DNA from: Celoporthe dispersa
Taxonomy: Eukaryota > Ascomycota > Sordariomycetes > Diaporthales > Cryphonectriaceae
NCBI GenBank assembly: GCA_016584495.1
Contig: WAID01000004.1
Coordinates: forward strand, 2,542,001 to 2,606,000
DNA: 64,000 bases
Reading direction: 5' to 3'
Shown here: positions 25,320-37,086 of the stretch, one piece after another
How the letters are laid out: each line of letters starts with the position of its first letter
Numbering within the stretch: position 1 is the first letter of the stretch
Made by a program: the position numbers and the translations under genes
Notes under the pieces: generated by a model
Seen by the model: the letters and a program-made list of their open reading frames with translations, nothing else
Databases searched by the model: none
Told to the model about the DNA's origin: nothing

Positions 25320-27852
25320 TTAAATTTTTCCATGGTCGTGGAACTCGACCGAAACGTTCTTGGCAGCTTGACGCTTGGAGTTGTGAAAGATGATAAATTC
25401 GGTCGATCCTCCGCTGCATCTCATCTCTGTTGCAAAGTCAAGCTGCCGGAACTCATCACCCAGTTTGTTGATGAAGATAGGTAGACGACTCATATCGATC
25501 TTGGCAGTCCACTTGACCTCGGAGTGCATGATGACAGTCTCGTCCTTCCGCGATGGGGGAGATGAAGCCTTTGACATCCAGATGACAGTAGACAGGGTGT
25601 TGGGCGGCCTATCGAGGATCTTGAAGAAGTTGTGTCGGAATTTCCGGTCAGACATCACATCTTGACCCTGGTAGTGGAGAGTTAGCATGCATCGAATGCC
25701 CCGTTTGATCGACTTGGGCTTCAGGTCTTACCTCCATCACAAGCCCTATACACCTCGTGTCAGCGTAATGCTAATAACAAAGAACAACGTGGGAATTTTG
25801 AGAAAGTTCCTTAGGTCAGAGAACACCCTCATGTATCGTGTGTGGGCAGGGCGGGGTGGTCATGTTCTTACACTTCATCTGTGATTTCGCCTTCCAGGTC
25901 TGCTGGTCAGGATCCCAGAACTTGTCTTGGGGCAGATGCTTTTTCTCATCCCACTTCTCCTGGCAGATGATGCCGTATGAAGCACGAGAGATCCTGGACT
26001 GAATCTGGATCGCGAATTGCGGGTCCATTTTCTCGATAGCCATGCCGTGGATGACAGCGCCTCGCGCAATCGCAGTCCACCTATATTTATAATCAACCCA
26101 TGAGCAGATTGCCTTGAAGTGCGGGAGCAAGTGAGATACTTACGGATCGGCACCTTGGGACTGAAGTACCTCTACCCCACTCACCTGGTCCTTGAGGTAT
26201 TCATAGAGGTATTTGCACCGGCCGAACCCTCCAACAAGCATGATGTACTAGGTTGTTGGCATTAGCATACTGCTTCAACAATTATAGAGCGGTTTAGCTT
26301 ACCTTGGGAAAGTCATCCTCCTCCTTAAGAATCGAGTCAATCTGGCCGTGGATCAGAGATTTGATCCTATCAACTGTGGGCTTGAAGACTTCCTTTAGCT
26401 CGTTAGGGGTGATTTTGAACTTAGGAAAGCCATTTTTGAAGTCTTTGTGACCATCCAGACGGGCAATAAGGCTGTATGGGTAACGAATGGTGAAGCTTTG
26501 ATTACCGCCGATGAATTGGTTACGAATTTTCTCCCACTCGTCAGTCAGAATCTCGTTGAGTTCTGCGGGCTGAATTTTGTCCCAACCACCGGGACAGATC
26601 TCGTCGACTTTGCGCCTGAGCAGAACTCTGAACCGGTCGTTGACGAAGATCGCGCCGCAGAGGGCACCTATGTTTTATTTAGTCGCGAACTGCTTTTTAG
26701 ACGATGTGGAAAGAACGTAGTACCTACCTGAACCCTTTACTACCTCCTTGACAGCCATGGGCTCGGTACTGGTGACCTTGTAGCTGATTATATCGACGGT
26801 TCCACCGCCGCAGTCACAGACAATGAAGCTGTCTCCGATCTGGCACAATTTAAGAAAGAGAAAAGTGTGCCAATATGTGCAGAAAGACTGACCTCAATAT
26901 CACATCGCCCATCGACTCTCTTCAGAGTCGCCAGAGCGGCAGCCTCGGGCTCAGAGACGAACGTCAGTATCGTGTCTCCAATCCCAGCGCGCTTCTCGAG
27001 TATTCCGGCACTCTTCACAGCGTTTTGCATGCGCTGTCGAGCATAGTCGGGCCCTATGTGAGAACCAGAGGTTAGAAATTGCGCTAAAAACAATTCATGG
27101 GCAGAATAGAATACGGACGTACAGATAGCAGGGAGAGTGACCACAACGTGAAAGCGTGAGTTGTCCACCGTGGCCTGAGAGACCTCAGCCTTCATCTTCT
27201 TTATTCAATTTTCCCACAGGCCCTTGAGGAAGGCGCCGATGACTTCCTCAGCAGTCATATCCAGATCCTCTACACGATCGCGAGCTTCCTGAACATGAGT
27301 AGAGTTGCGCACTTCCTCAGGAAGATCGTTGTCATCGACGAGCAGCAGTTTGAACCACTCCAGGATTCCTGCAGCTCCCTTAGCGTTATTTCCCCAGATG
27401 GGATTGCTCAACTCGTCTCGATCATTGAATTTGATAGCAGTAGAGATTTTCGGATTGTCCTGATTGCTGTCGTCGAGATTCATGATGACGTTGATCTGGT
27501 CAACTTTGTTGGCCCAGGTAAAAGCTATTCCTGAGAAGCTAATATACAATGTGAGGTTCTGATACCAAGCGAACAGGAAGTATTAGAGAACAACTTACGT
27601 AGTGCCGAAATCGAGACCGCAGATGATCTTGGGAGAATTTTTGCTCGTCTTCATCTTCAGATTAAGGTTATCGCGTTTGGCCGAGCCCGGGGTGTTTCTC
27701 TTGGCTGGGCTGCCAGAAGCAGCAGACGCGTCGGCGCGTCGCTTCCGGGGCGTCGTAGCCACCTTAGCCGTTGTGGCCGCCTGAGCCTTGAGCTCTGAGA
27801 CTGACACATAGTTGTCGAGCCTCTCATCATCGTCTTGAAAGTTATCCTCCAT
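25320..27852 (-). CDS. HSP12A-like Hsp70 family ATPase, interrupted by in-frame TGA
   Basis: Fungal actin-like ATPase of the HSPA12 branch; in filamentous fungi these are numerous and poorly characterised. Nine exons fit in phase: 27852-27599, 27538-27123, 27053-26893, 26839-26728, 26667-26303, 26247-26144, 26080-25872, 25745-25732 and 25667-25320, 660 codons. Start is ATG of MEDNFQDDDERL; residues 1-75 are basic and disordered. ATPase marks: GLDFGTTFSGIAF (phosphate 1), VCDCGGGTVDIISY (phosphate 2) and IMLVGGFGRCKYL (adenosine). The canonical Hsp70 substrate-binding domain is not obvious, as usual for this branch. Exon 8 is only 14 nt. A TGA (27205-27207, codon 196) interrupts exon 2 between GLWEN and IKKMKAEV, with the same frame continuing on both sides, so it is a substitution rather than an indel. 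Confidence 0.88.
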
Positions 27853-30055
27853 GATGATGGCTGGCAAGGAATGCCACGAGAAGATCGACAGAGGAAATTG
27901 AAGACGGCGGAGGCAAGTGTTTCCCAAGGATAGATGGGCGGGTGGTAGACGCAGACAAGATACCTCAACGTGTAGCACGGAACGGGTAGTCGGGTTTGGG
28001 TGAGAGTCGTTAGCAGGCCATGTAAAGCTGCTGACAATTGTTGGCGAGAAGATGTGGATCACGCGGCAGGAACTGTTTCGAAGGAAGCACCTGGGCACAC
28101 GGGGACCTGATGTTTAGAGCAGAGGAAGTGAAGAACGATGCGAGCTTTGAGAAACACGAAAACACGAAGGAATGGATGTAGATGACTAAAGCTCGAATGC
28201 ACTTCTGTTACAGAGCTGCGGGGGGATGAGAACAAATCAAGAACAGCCGGACCTGAGCTGTTGAGAAAGTAACCTCGTGGGTTGTTTCAAAAAAAAAAAA
28301 AGTAGTGGGAGAAGGGCTGCGATGGTAGATTAAGATGCGGGAGGGTGATGAAGCAGGAAGGTGTTGAAGCAGGAGGGTGTTGAAGCAGGAGGGTGGTGAC
28401 GTGGGTTGAAAAATAAATAGAAGGAAACACGCGTTTTGGCACCTTCTGTAAGTACTTTGTAGTTTTGGAGAGCTCACGAGAGTCTTATACCTGAACGGAC
28501 TGTAGTGAAAAGCTGTCCGTCGAAGAATGGATTGCTTTAATTAATACCAAAAATTTGGTGTCTGAGAAAAATGTGAGGAGACACGGCACGCTTCTCAGAT
28601 CCCAGTATTGGATCATCGTTCTTCTCCATGCCTAACACTAATCTTGAATGTGATCTAGTAGTTTCCCGTTGCTACAGTTGAGGATCTCTTCGTGAGATCT
28701 GAGTAACGCCCGAGGCTATGTTCTCAGATTTATAACGTGATCAAAGAAGAGCTTGTTTCGCGATCCTCCTGCAGCTCGTTCATGTCGTCTTTGCTGCCCT
28801 GTGTAGCTTCTGAGGGCAGTGCTTGAGAATTGGGAATCGCTATATTTTGCTTCTCGGAGCTTGGCTTCTTTGTACTCTCCTTTGAATTTGGCACAAGCGG
28901 AGAAGATAGGAGAGACTTGTCATTGCCTTCTTTTTAGAGTACGTTCTCATCATACTTGACGCGAGGCCCTTTCCAGGTCATTTTGTAGCGTTGACTCTAG
29001 AATGGGATCGTGATGTAGGACTTGTGTATGCAGAGGGAGACTTGAAGACGGTGTGAACTTGGGAATGAAATTTCAGTGAGCTGTAAGCAACAGCGCGTAG
29101 ATCGTTCAAGGTTGTCGATAGCGTCCAAGTGAGTCGCCGGCATCGACGATGACAAGCCTGAGTGATCTAGGTGCGTAACGTAATAGCTGATGAGATTGGA
29201 GAATGGAAATCGGAGATTAAAGGGGGAGAGAGAAAGAAGACTCCGGAGCGGTGTAATGGTCGGCAATTTGAGATTGAAGAACTTTGAAAGAATCGAGAGT
29301 TGAAGGCAGCTGCTGACGAGATGGAGAAAGGAAGGTATTCGAGACGCATGCTCCTCAGTGCTTTTAAAAAAAAAAAAAGATGCTGAGCTGAAGGAACGAT
29401 CTAGGGTTGCGATAGTACAAGAAGGTAAATTCTGGAAAGCACAGGATGGTTTGTCTCTGAAGTTAGGGGATGTTGAGATGGTCAGGTGACTTTTAGGCAA
29501 CACGGAATCGGAGAAGAGAACATCGATTCCTCGGAGGTCACCATTTAAAGAATAGCTCTTATCGACTCTGCTACGATATACATTTGAAATAAACAAGAAT
29601 TCTAGAATTCAAAAGCCTCATTGTATTTATATTTTGGTTCTGATATAGGGTTTTCATCAAAACTCGATCTTTTCTGCTTCCAGCATCACATACACGTACA
29701 TTAGTAATTTGTCTTCAGCCTTGCGGGCGCGGCTGTGGACCCAATCACCAGTTCCCTCACCCTAATATCGATGCCATGCCCAGGATACACAAGATGAACA
29801 AATTTAGAAGCCGCGATGAGCCCTGGAGCAGGAGCCCCCGACCACAAGAGCCACTCTAAGAAAAGTTGAGGACATTGACATTCGCACTGACACTGAAGAA
29901 TGCCTCTTTGTTTGACGGCAGGCCCGACAGGCTTTGTTGGCAAGGGGCAAGGCGGGATCACAGCATGCGGGCACCGGATGCGGTTAACAATCGCCTACAA
30001 CTTTCTTTGAACTTCTATAATGAATACCGCACAAAGATGGAATTAGCAGTCAAGT
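27853..30055. other. 2.2-kb intergenic region upstream of Hsp70-like gene
   Basis: Holds the divergent promoters of the Hsp70-like and RG-repeat genes. Minus-strand open frames (for example near 28997-29596) translate pyrimidine-rich DNA into Ser/Phe/Leu-rich peptides and start without support; I treat them as chance. A 16-bp tandem repeat lies at 28349-28396. Confidence 0.5.
28349..28396. repeat. Three tandem copies of a 16-bp unit
   Basis: Three head-to-tail copies of a tgaagcaggagggtgt-like unit (28349-28364, 28365-28380, 28381-28396), differing by single substitutions. A minisatellite upstream of the Hsp70-like gene. Confidence 0.9.
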
Positions 30056-32030
30056 ATGGGCAGCTCCCTCTTGCATTTCTTCAACGATATCCAGCCTAGA
30101 TTCGCACATCGCACGTCGGATGCGAGTTTTGGACAGATCGCAAACGCCCGACGAGAAGAATTTCGAAGACGCGTCGTCATGGTCGTCGAATCATCTTCAG
30201 CGAGCCGCAGGCCGACCAGCCGAAAGCGCAGTCACTCCGATACTGGGAACCACAATCCAAAGCGAGCGCGCCGGCTGTCCCCCATCGAAGAGGTATCTGT
30301 AGATGAGTCGAATGAGCTACATGGAGGGAACGAAGAAGCCGGGCTGGCTGATGGGGCTGAGAGAACTCGGGGACTTGCTTCGCTGGAACAGAGGGCAGCT
30401 CGTGGCCGTGGACGCGGCCGTGGGCGTGGACGTGGACGTGGACGTGGACGCTCGGTGGAAGGCAGCACGAGGAAACTTGGGTCAGCAGCAAACCTTACCG
30501 CTGCCACACCACCGCAACAGGGCTCTTCGGCCACGGGTTCCAGCCAGGGAGGGGTGGAAGCACAAGGAGCCAAGGCAGATTCTGAGAATATACCGACTAG
30601 CGGCTTCTCGTTGCGAAGTCCTCGAGCGCCTTCTGATCCCCCAGTCGAGAACTCCGCCTCCCCGTCCACTCCGGTCAAGTCAACGACCATGACCACCCCC
30701 GACTGCCCAGAATCACAGACGCTGCCCGACGCGACACAGACTGGCAACAAAGACGTTCCATCAGTTTCAGCCCCTCGCTTCCAGCCTCCACCCCACGGAA
30801 GAGCTGCAGTGAACTTAGGTCTAGGGAGCTCATGCGGCGATAGTCTCGTTGACTCGGACATTCCAGACAGATCCAGTTCTGATAGCGACGATGACTCTTC
30901 TCAGCCGCCTCATGATCAGACAAAGCTGTCTTCACAGTCGTCAGCAACTCCTTCCAGTTGTCTGAGCCAGGAAGAAGGTCGAGACAGCGACAGTACAGGG
31001 CTGCACTCCATGTCAAGGGACGGGGGAAATGTGCGATTCACAAAGGACGAGGAAATCCTACGCGAGTGGACTCTGCTGGAGGGCATGATTGCGGCTTACG
31101 TGCGAGAGGTTCTCGCGGACCACCTACCTGTCAACGCAAATCTGGTTGATTATCCATACCAAGCTCTGCAGAATCTAACACCTCTCGCACAACCGATGAG
31201 CCAGAATCCATTGTATGCGCCATACCTGTTCGAGTTGGCGATATGGAATATTCTTGGCAAGACGTTCTTCGCCCGCAACTCGGTAACTTGGGCATACGAG
31301 AACTTCAATCATGAGACGCACACGTTTTCCGAAAGTGGAGGGCTTGCGAGGGTGATCAACAACCTCACACGTAAGTACCCTGTCCCATAGCGGCGCGACA
31401 ACAAAGAATCATGACATACGTGAACTAGTAAAGAACTGACACGAGAATTCGGGGCCGGTAGGCGTGTGGGGAACGTCCACGAAAGACGACACCAAGCGTT
31501 ACAGCAAACGGCTGAGGTTCTTCGAGTGGCGCAAGAACGCCGTGGACTTTGTGTTCGAGACCCTCATCAGCCACGTATCGTGCGAGCAGATGGCCAACGA
31601 GAGCATCTTCGACATCCTTTGGACGTGGCTGGACGCCTTCAAGCCGGAATACATGACCGGAGACGCGACGGCATGGGACGTCCTCGTGCTCCGGACGACG
31701 CGGCTCGTAACCACGGCGGCAAACCTCTCAGTGAAGATGAGACGGTCGCCGGACGGCGTGTGGAGCCCGTTCATTCCTACTGCGGGGAGCCGGGTGGCGG
31801 AGGGAGCTGTGAGGGTCCACGCGAGGACGGAGCTCGCGTTGCCGGCTGGGCAGGACGGCCTGCACCCCGGTTCGATGGTCGTGTCGACGGTTGTGCCCGG
31901 TCTGAGCAAGTATACAGTAAGGCGGTCCGAGAAGGACCAAGCCCTATCCGTCGTGAGCAGAAGGGTCAGGAGAAGGGCCAAGTGCTTTGTCGATCTTGAT
32001 TTGTCCCAGGTTCAGATTAGATCGATCTAG
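30056..32030 (+). CDS. RG-repeat protein of unknown function
   Basis: Not recognised. Exons 30056-31370 and 31462-32030 give about 627 residues. Residues 1-100 are basic with KRSHSDTGNHNPKRARR, a likely nuclear signal. A run of seven RG dipeptides after ARGRG (codons near 30400-30451) forms an RGG-like box of the kind that binds RNA and is arginine-methylated. A long Ser/Thr/Pro-rich segment follows. The last ~290 residues are more globular: EWTLLEGMIAAYVREVL, FELAIWNILGKTFFARNS, then FFEWRKNAVDFVFETLI, and end RRRAKCFVDLDLSQ. The 91-nt intron joins NNLT to RVWGTS in phase. A second in-frame ATG at 30179 (MVVESSSASRR) is an equally likely start. A role in RNA or chromatin is only inferred from the RG box. 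Confidence 0.7.
30400..30451 (+). repeat. GC-rich hexamer repeat coding (RG)n
   Basis: Degenerate cgtgga/cgcggc hexamers in tandem inside the coding region encode alternating Arg-Gly. Such arrays expand and contract by slippage. Confidence 0.85.
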
Positions 32031-33404
32031 GAGGAAGCGGGCTGGTCATATTGAACGCGAATTTGTGATTGTTACTTTCGCATGCTTGTTTTGGTGGGGG
32101 GGGGGGGAAGGGCAATCAAATTATATAGGAATTTTGGCTAGAGTAAGATCTGTACAGACTCGGGAGTGCAGGATTCTGGTAGTAGAAGTCTATCTACACA
32201 ATTCATGGTGATTTCCATGCCAGTTTGAGGACAGCTCCCCGTGGAGGATCCCTAAGCGATAGGCGCGGAGCGTAGTACTATAGAGGGCACTGGAAATCCA
32301 CCCTTAAACGCCGGTACACGCTGTGGGGACAATGTTCCAGGCCTCAGGAGTGACCCCTGGAAAAGTTGTCCAGCGGCTGGTAATTACATGTTTCCACAGC
32401 AGTAGCTGGTCTCTATCTTACATCCTCCCTCTATCGGCTACATCTCACAAAGGAGGCTATCGAGTATATGACTGCCGTCGCTCTTTCAGATCTTTTCTCA
32501 CCTACTGGACCGACCTTGTCAGCGTGACGAACCAGCCTTGGAGCTTCGGACCGCACAGTCGGCCCAGCAATAATAAAATTACGCCAGGGGGCTGACCCAT
32601 GGACTGAAGGATTGCCCCCCCCCCCTTTGCGCCCACCTGGGCAGGTCAATAGTGATTGAGGCGACAAGACGTGCCTGACCTGAACCAACTGCAGGAATGA
32701 AAACATCCAATCCCGACGTGGACCCCCACTAACTCACCTCGCTCAGGCTCGTCTGCTACAAAGGCCGCCCCGTCTTCCAACGGTGCCTTGGCAGACACAT
32801 GTGGCTTGAGGCGTAGCAGTGCTTGTGGGACTAGATGAATCCTATGCGCCGCAGGATGCAGGGCAGAGCTCGGTCGTGCCAGGGGTTAGCATGGCGGCGG
32901 CTGAAAAACCGCACAAGCTGCAGGTGTAGAATCCTTCCGAGTGGTCGACTGGTCCAGCTGTTGGTGACGATGTCATAAGGCTCGCGTTCGCGCCTTGGAC
33001 TCTGCCTTTTCCGGGTCTCACTTGTACTTGGTGGCGAAATAATATATCATCTCCATACGCGCGGACTATCGATTCTGCGAAGGACTGCCTGGACGTACGG
33101 CAGGTTTCCTCTCCCGTCTGGCTGTTGTCCATCTCACCTCAGCTGGCTCTCTCGTAAGTACCAGAGGGAAGCAGCCAGCTCATAAGCTCTCATGCAACGC
33201 GCATGCATAAGAAGACCGTCATCGCGTCATCCCCTCTCTCTACCTCGCTGAGGAGTCTCGACTCTTTCGGCCGCGTCGCATAGGCGCGGGCTCGCGATTG
33301 GCGACCTGAACCGTCTCATCACCATCCTTCGAGACTTGCGACAGTTTCGTACGGTATTTACAGTGCATACCTGTACGCGATCGATCGAGCACAGTAATAC
33401 CACC
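32031..33404. other. Intergenic, RG-repeat gene to SLATT gene
   Basis: 1.37 kb with G and C homopolymers (near 32096-32107 and 32616-32625). The open frames in it have no recognisable domains. The last few hundred bases should be the SLATT promoter and leader. Confidence 0.5.
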
Positions 33405-34265
33405 ATGGAGAAAGGGACGACCCCATCGTCAGCCAACGGCACGGCGCCCGGCAGACCGCAGACCCCTCGAGCACCACCAGCACAAACGATGCCAGCAGGA
33501 GACACGGGCGCGACCGGCACCAGGCTCACGACATCCGGCCACAACGTCCTGACGCACTCGGCCGACAACCCCACGCCCACCCAGCCCAAGCTCCCCAAAG
33601 CCAGCACCAATATCCAGTGGAGCCAGCCCATCGGCATGCACATCCGCGCGAACAGCGACGAGCCTCTCATGGTATTCCGGCGCGCGGTGGGGATCAACAG
33701 CGACCTAGCGCCCAAGTCAGCGCGGCCGGACGCCGACGAGCTGGGCCTGCGCGAGCCGACGGGCGTCTACAAGAAGGTCCTGTACGAGAAGAGGCGGCGC
33801 AAGGCCCAGCACTTATTCATGTCGTGGCTGCTCAACTTTATCCACTTCACGCAGATTGTCATCGGCGCGACCCTGACCGCCCTCGGCCCCAACGCGTCGC
33901 GGTATACCGTGCCCATCACCGTGCTGGGCGCCATCAACACCATTATGGCGGGTGTGCTCGCGCTTATGAAGGGCCAGGGCCTGCCCGAGAGGTTGCACAA
34001 GGACGAGACTGAGTTCCACAAGCTGCAGGAGTGGATCGAGGAGACGGAGGCGCTGCTGGTCACGGGGATCATCGGGAGGGACAGGAGGGATATCGGGGTG
34101 CTGGTCGAGAGCGCGTTCCGCAAGTATAACTCGGCGCAGACGTCGCAAGAGAATAATCGTCCTGATAATTATGTGCCTGACCCTGGTAGCCATGCGCACC
34201 ATGGCAAGAGGGTGTCGAGCCCGGATACAGATGAGGATGCTGCAAATAAGACGGCTGCCAGTTAA
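33405..34265 (+). CDS. SLATT-domain two-TM protein (fungal type)
   Basis: Member of the SMODS- and SLOG-associating 2-TM effector (SLATT) group; bacterial SLATT proteins are proposed membrane-perturbing effectors in nucleotide-signal defence systems, while the fungal branch is uncharacterised. One exon, 286 residues. I chose the ATG at 33405 (context caccATGG) over an upstream in-frame ATG at 33336. Residues 1-110 are Pro/Thr-rich and disordered. The domain spans about 118-245: VYKKVLYEKRRRKAQHLF, TM1 near 139-160, TM2 near 168-188 with a small loop, then GLPERLHKDETEFHKLQEWI, the helix typical of the fungal family. The C-terminal tail is charged. Intact. No cyclase or SLOG partner is seen beside it, so a defence role is inference only. 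Confidence 0.82.
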   Translation: MEKGTTPSSANGTAPGRPQTPRAPPAQTMPAGDTGATGTRLTTSGHNVLTHSADNPTPTQPKLPKASTNIQWSQPIGMHIRANSDEPLMVFRRAVGINSDLAPKSARPDADELGLREPTGVYKKVLYEKRRRKAQHLFMSWLLNFIHFTQIVIGATLTALGPNASRYTVPITVLGAINTIMAGVLALMKGQGLPERLHKDETEFHKLQEWIEETEALLVTGIIGRDRRDIGVLVESAFRKYNSAQTSQENNRPDNYVPDPGSHAHHGKRVSSPDTDEDAANKTAAS

Positions 34266-37086
34266 GGTTGTATCGAGCTTGAACTGAAGTTGAAATCATA
34301 ATGAGCATCAGTTAATAATCTCTACCAAGTCAAACTAAGACGAGGAAGCCTGCGAAATCAGTGATTCACTACCACTTGACCCTTAAAGTGTGTATTGTTC
34401 GAAAGTGTCCTGAACCTGTAGCTTATGTATCAGTGGAAAGACGATTGTGAAGATCGGAGCAGATTATGCTCTAGAGGTTCGTTTATCTTGATTCTCTCTT
34501 TACAACTGTACACTGAGCATCTACTATAACGAGGTAGTGCTTGCACTATGCTGATGCTGCCAGCCACCGAAACCCGCGCAATAAGAACCCCCATCGTGAT
34601 CATGCAATTTTGAGGCTTGCTGAGGAGAACAAGCAGTTAAGCCACGGGCTAGCGGAGGCCGGGCCCCCGGGCAGCAAGTTGAGCATTACAGGTCTATGGG
34701 CGAAAACACGCTGGCCATCCGCAAGCCTTCGTACTCGAATATTGCTACACATCACAATTGTCAGATGCCTCGCTGCTCTCAGAACCGAGCAGACCCTTGT
34801 GTGTAGCTAGCAGCTTCTGGATACCTAAGAAGGCAAGTCAGCATGAGTTCAGCCAATTGTGGTCGCCTCCCTTGAGATAGTTGAAAATATCGAAAAGTTG
34901 CCTGTGGTATTGTCCTGAACATCGGCCTAGGCAGATCGTACTATAGCGCGGCCATGGAGATAGCTGCGCATCCATATGAAGTCGGCGCCACGGCCATTCC
35001 TCCGTGATGGACGTAATGGCACACAATGCAATGAGCAATCCAAGCGACTGTTGTTTTTTTGCTAGGCGCGACGCGCGAATATAGATAGGGTTAATTAGAC
35101 GAAGTGATTTACAAATAAGAACGTGTGTGAAGGACCTAGTGACTCACGTTGAGATCAGCAGGATGGTCAAACGCGACTTTTGCCTTCTTGGAAGAGCCGC
35201 CACTGCAGGCGGTGGCGCCTTGACGGTTACGCTTGCTGGGACTGACATATTGATTAGCAGTGTTGTTTGGTTGAACCATCTTCAATATCAATAGGGTGAC
35301 GATAGAAGAGGAAAATAAAAGCAAAGCATGATGCTGTTACTCACTCCAATATTGATGGTTGACTATTTATAATTCTGGTACTCGCGTATTGTTGTAGGTC
35401 AGTACCCTTTGATTTCCTTCCCCGTGTTTGAGGAGTGAACTCCCATGGCCGGCTTTACCCTATTATGACGAGTAAATGCTTGACCTCAATTTTGGACGGG
35501 AATATGTTTTGCGGGTGATAAATGACACCAAAGCCTACCGGGTGAGTTTTCGACATGATCAATATTCAACCGAGCAAGAGTTTCTCTTTTCATCGGTTGA
35601 AATGTCATTGGACAGTGCCAGTGCCTCTATATAGACTGGAGGAACAGATTTCAACAACTAAATAGATATGAGCCGAAGGTGAAAGAGAAGAGGTGATGTT
35701 TATAGGGGAGATCTCTGCCATATGATTCGCATTGGCATACTTCATCGCCTCGACAGCGTAATGATGCACGCAGAGGCAGACGTCACAATACCTCAGTTTG
35801 AGAGCCGACCGGGTCAATGACTGAAGCGTGGCTCAATGTAATACGCCACAGAAAGAAAAAAAAAAGGTGCACCGTGAAAGAATCAAAAGAGATCAGGACA
35901 AGCAAGTACGATGGAAAGATGCGAGGTAGATGCTGCAGTAGCCCTCTGACTTACTTAACCCAGCGTGGGGCCAAGCGTCCTGAAACTTCGGCGCAGGACA
36001 ACCACGTCTACAAATCTCTGAATATCTTTTCATGGTATCCAGTCGAGAATTTCCTTCATTTCTAGCTGTCGTCGCGTGCCATGCCTCATTTCGAAGTTCC
36101 CAATATTGGCAGTGATGTTTTGGCGTCCAGCTCCGGCAGCGTCCCATAGGCGTTCCCTGAGGCAGGTATTCCAGGAATCCGCACACTAAAGATGATCTCG
36201 ATTCTGTACAACATATGATCAGTAACTAGATAATTCAAAGTGTGTTCAATTTATGCGAAACAGGCAGCGTTTTGGCCATTGCAAGGCCAAACAAACATCA
36301 GGCTGACGTACAATATCATTGGAAAGGTCCAGGATTAGGGTCTTTGCTGACCTGGTTTTCTAACCATTTTACAACTATGTCTAAAGTGCTAATTATTTGA
36401 CAACAGAATACATAATTACTCGAGTCATCCAGCGGATCTTGAGTGGCCATCCTCAAGCCTGCACATTTTCTACTGTTGCCCTTTCACGGACATGTGTGGT
36501 GTGACGAGCCCTTTTGATCCTAACTAACCCCTTCTATAGACTGTCAAATCATCTTACACATTGGTGACCCACCTGAAATTTAGCCCAAAGCTACTTAAGT
36601 AGCTTACCTAATCGACAAGGCATTCGGCATATAGCAATGACCAAAGCATATCAATCTTGTTGCTGCGGTGCCACCATGAGACTCGAAACGACCTTGTTGT
36701 TTTCATTCTTTCATACTTTTGGAGTTTTACAGCTCATTATTAAATATAGAAAAATAGAAAAAAAGGGTTCATCATATTAAACGTGTATGTACACAGGAGA
36801 GGATTGCCGCCTCGCAGCCTGGGATCCTCTCGACCGCCCACACTCAACCTGGATGAATTCGGAGGAGTGCGTGTCAGCGATACGTATCCAGCACATGCCC
36901 TCCTACATAGCACGCACGCGAACCGTCCTTCCGGACTCCTTTGAACCTCAGGCAAAACTCTTTGCACTGTATTAATATTTCGAATGCGAAATCTCTGCGC
37001 CTTCCGGCGAGGACCAACCCTCGGACGTGACTGAGTAAGCTTGCGTGACCGTGACCACGTGCGAGCACGAGCTGGCGCTCTTGGAG
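34266..37086. other. 2.8-kb gene-poor region
   Basis: No supported gene. A minus-strand frame at 35136-35283 starting MVQPNNTANQYVSPSKRNR with a GT donor at its end could be a first exon, but I could not find a convincing continuation. Base composition is more AT-rich than the housekeeping block. It marks the change from conserved genes (left) to accessory genes (right). Confidence 0.45.

Noticed and set aside
28997..29596. 199-codon minus-strand Ser/Phe/Leu-rich frame
   Set aside because: Translation of pyrimidine-rich DNA with no motif; it reads through an A-run and fits an upstream leader better than a gene.
35136..35283. Possible first exon MVQPNNTANQYVSPSKRNR with a GT donor
   Set aside because: I could not find a downstream acceptor that continues into convincing coding sequence.
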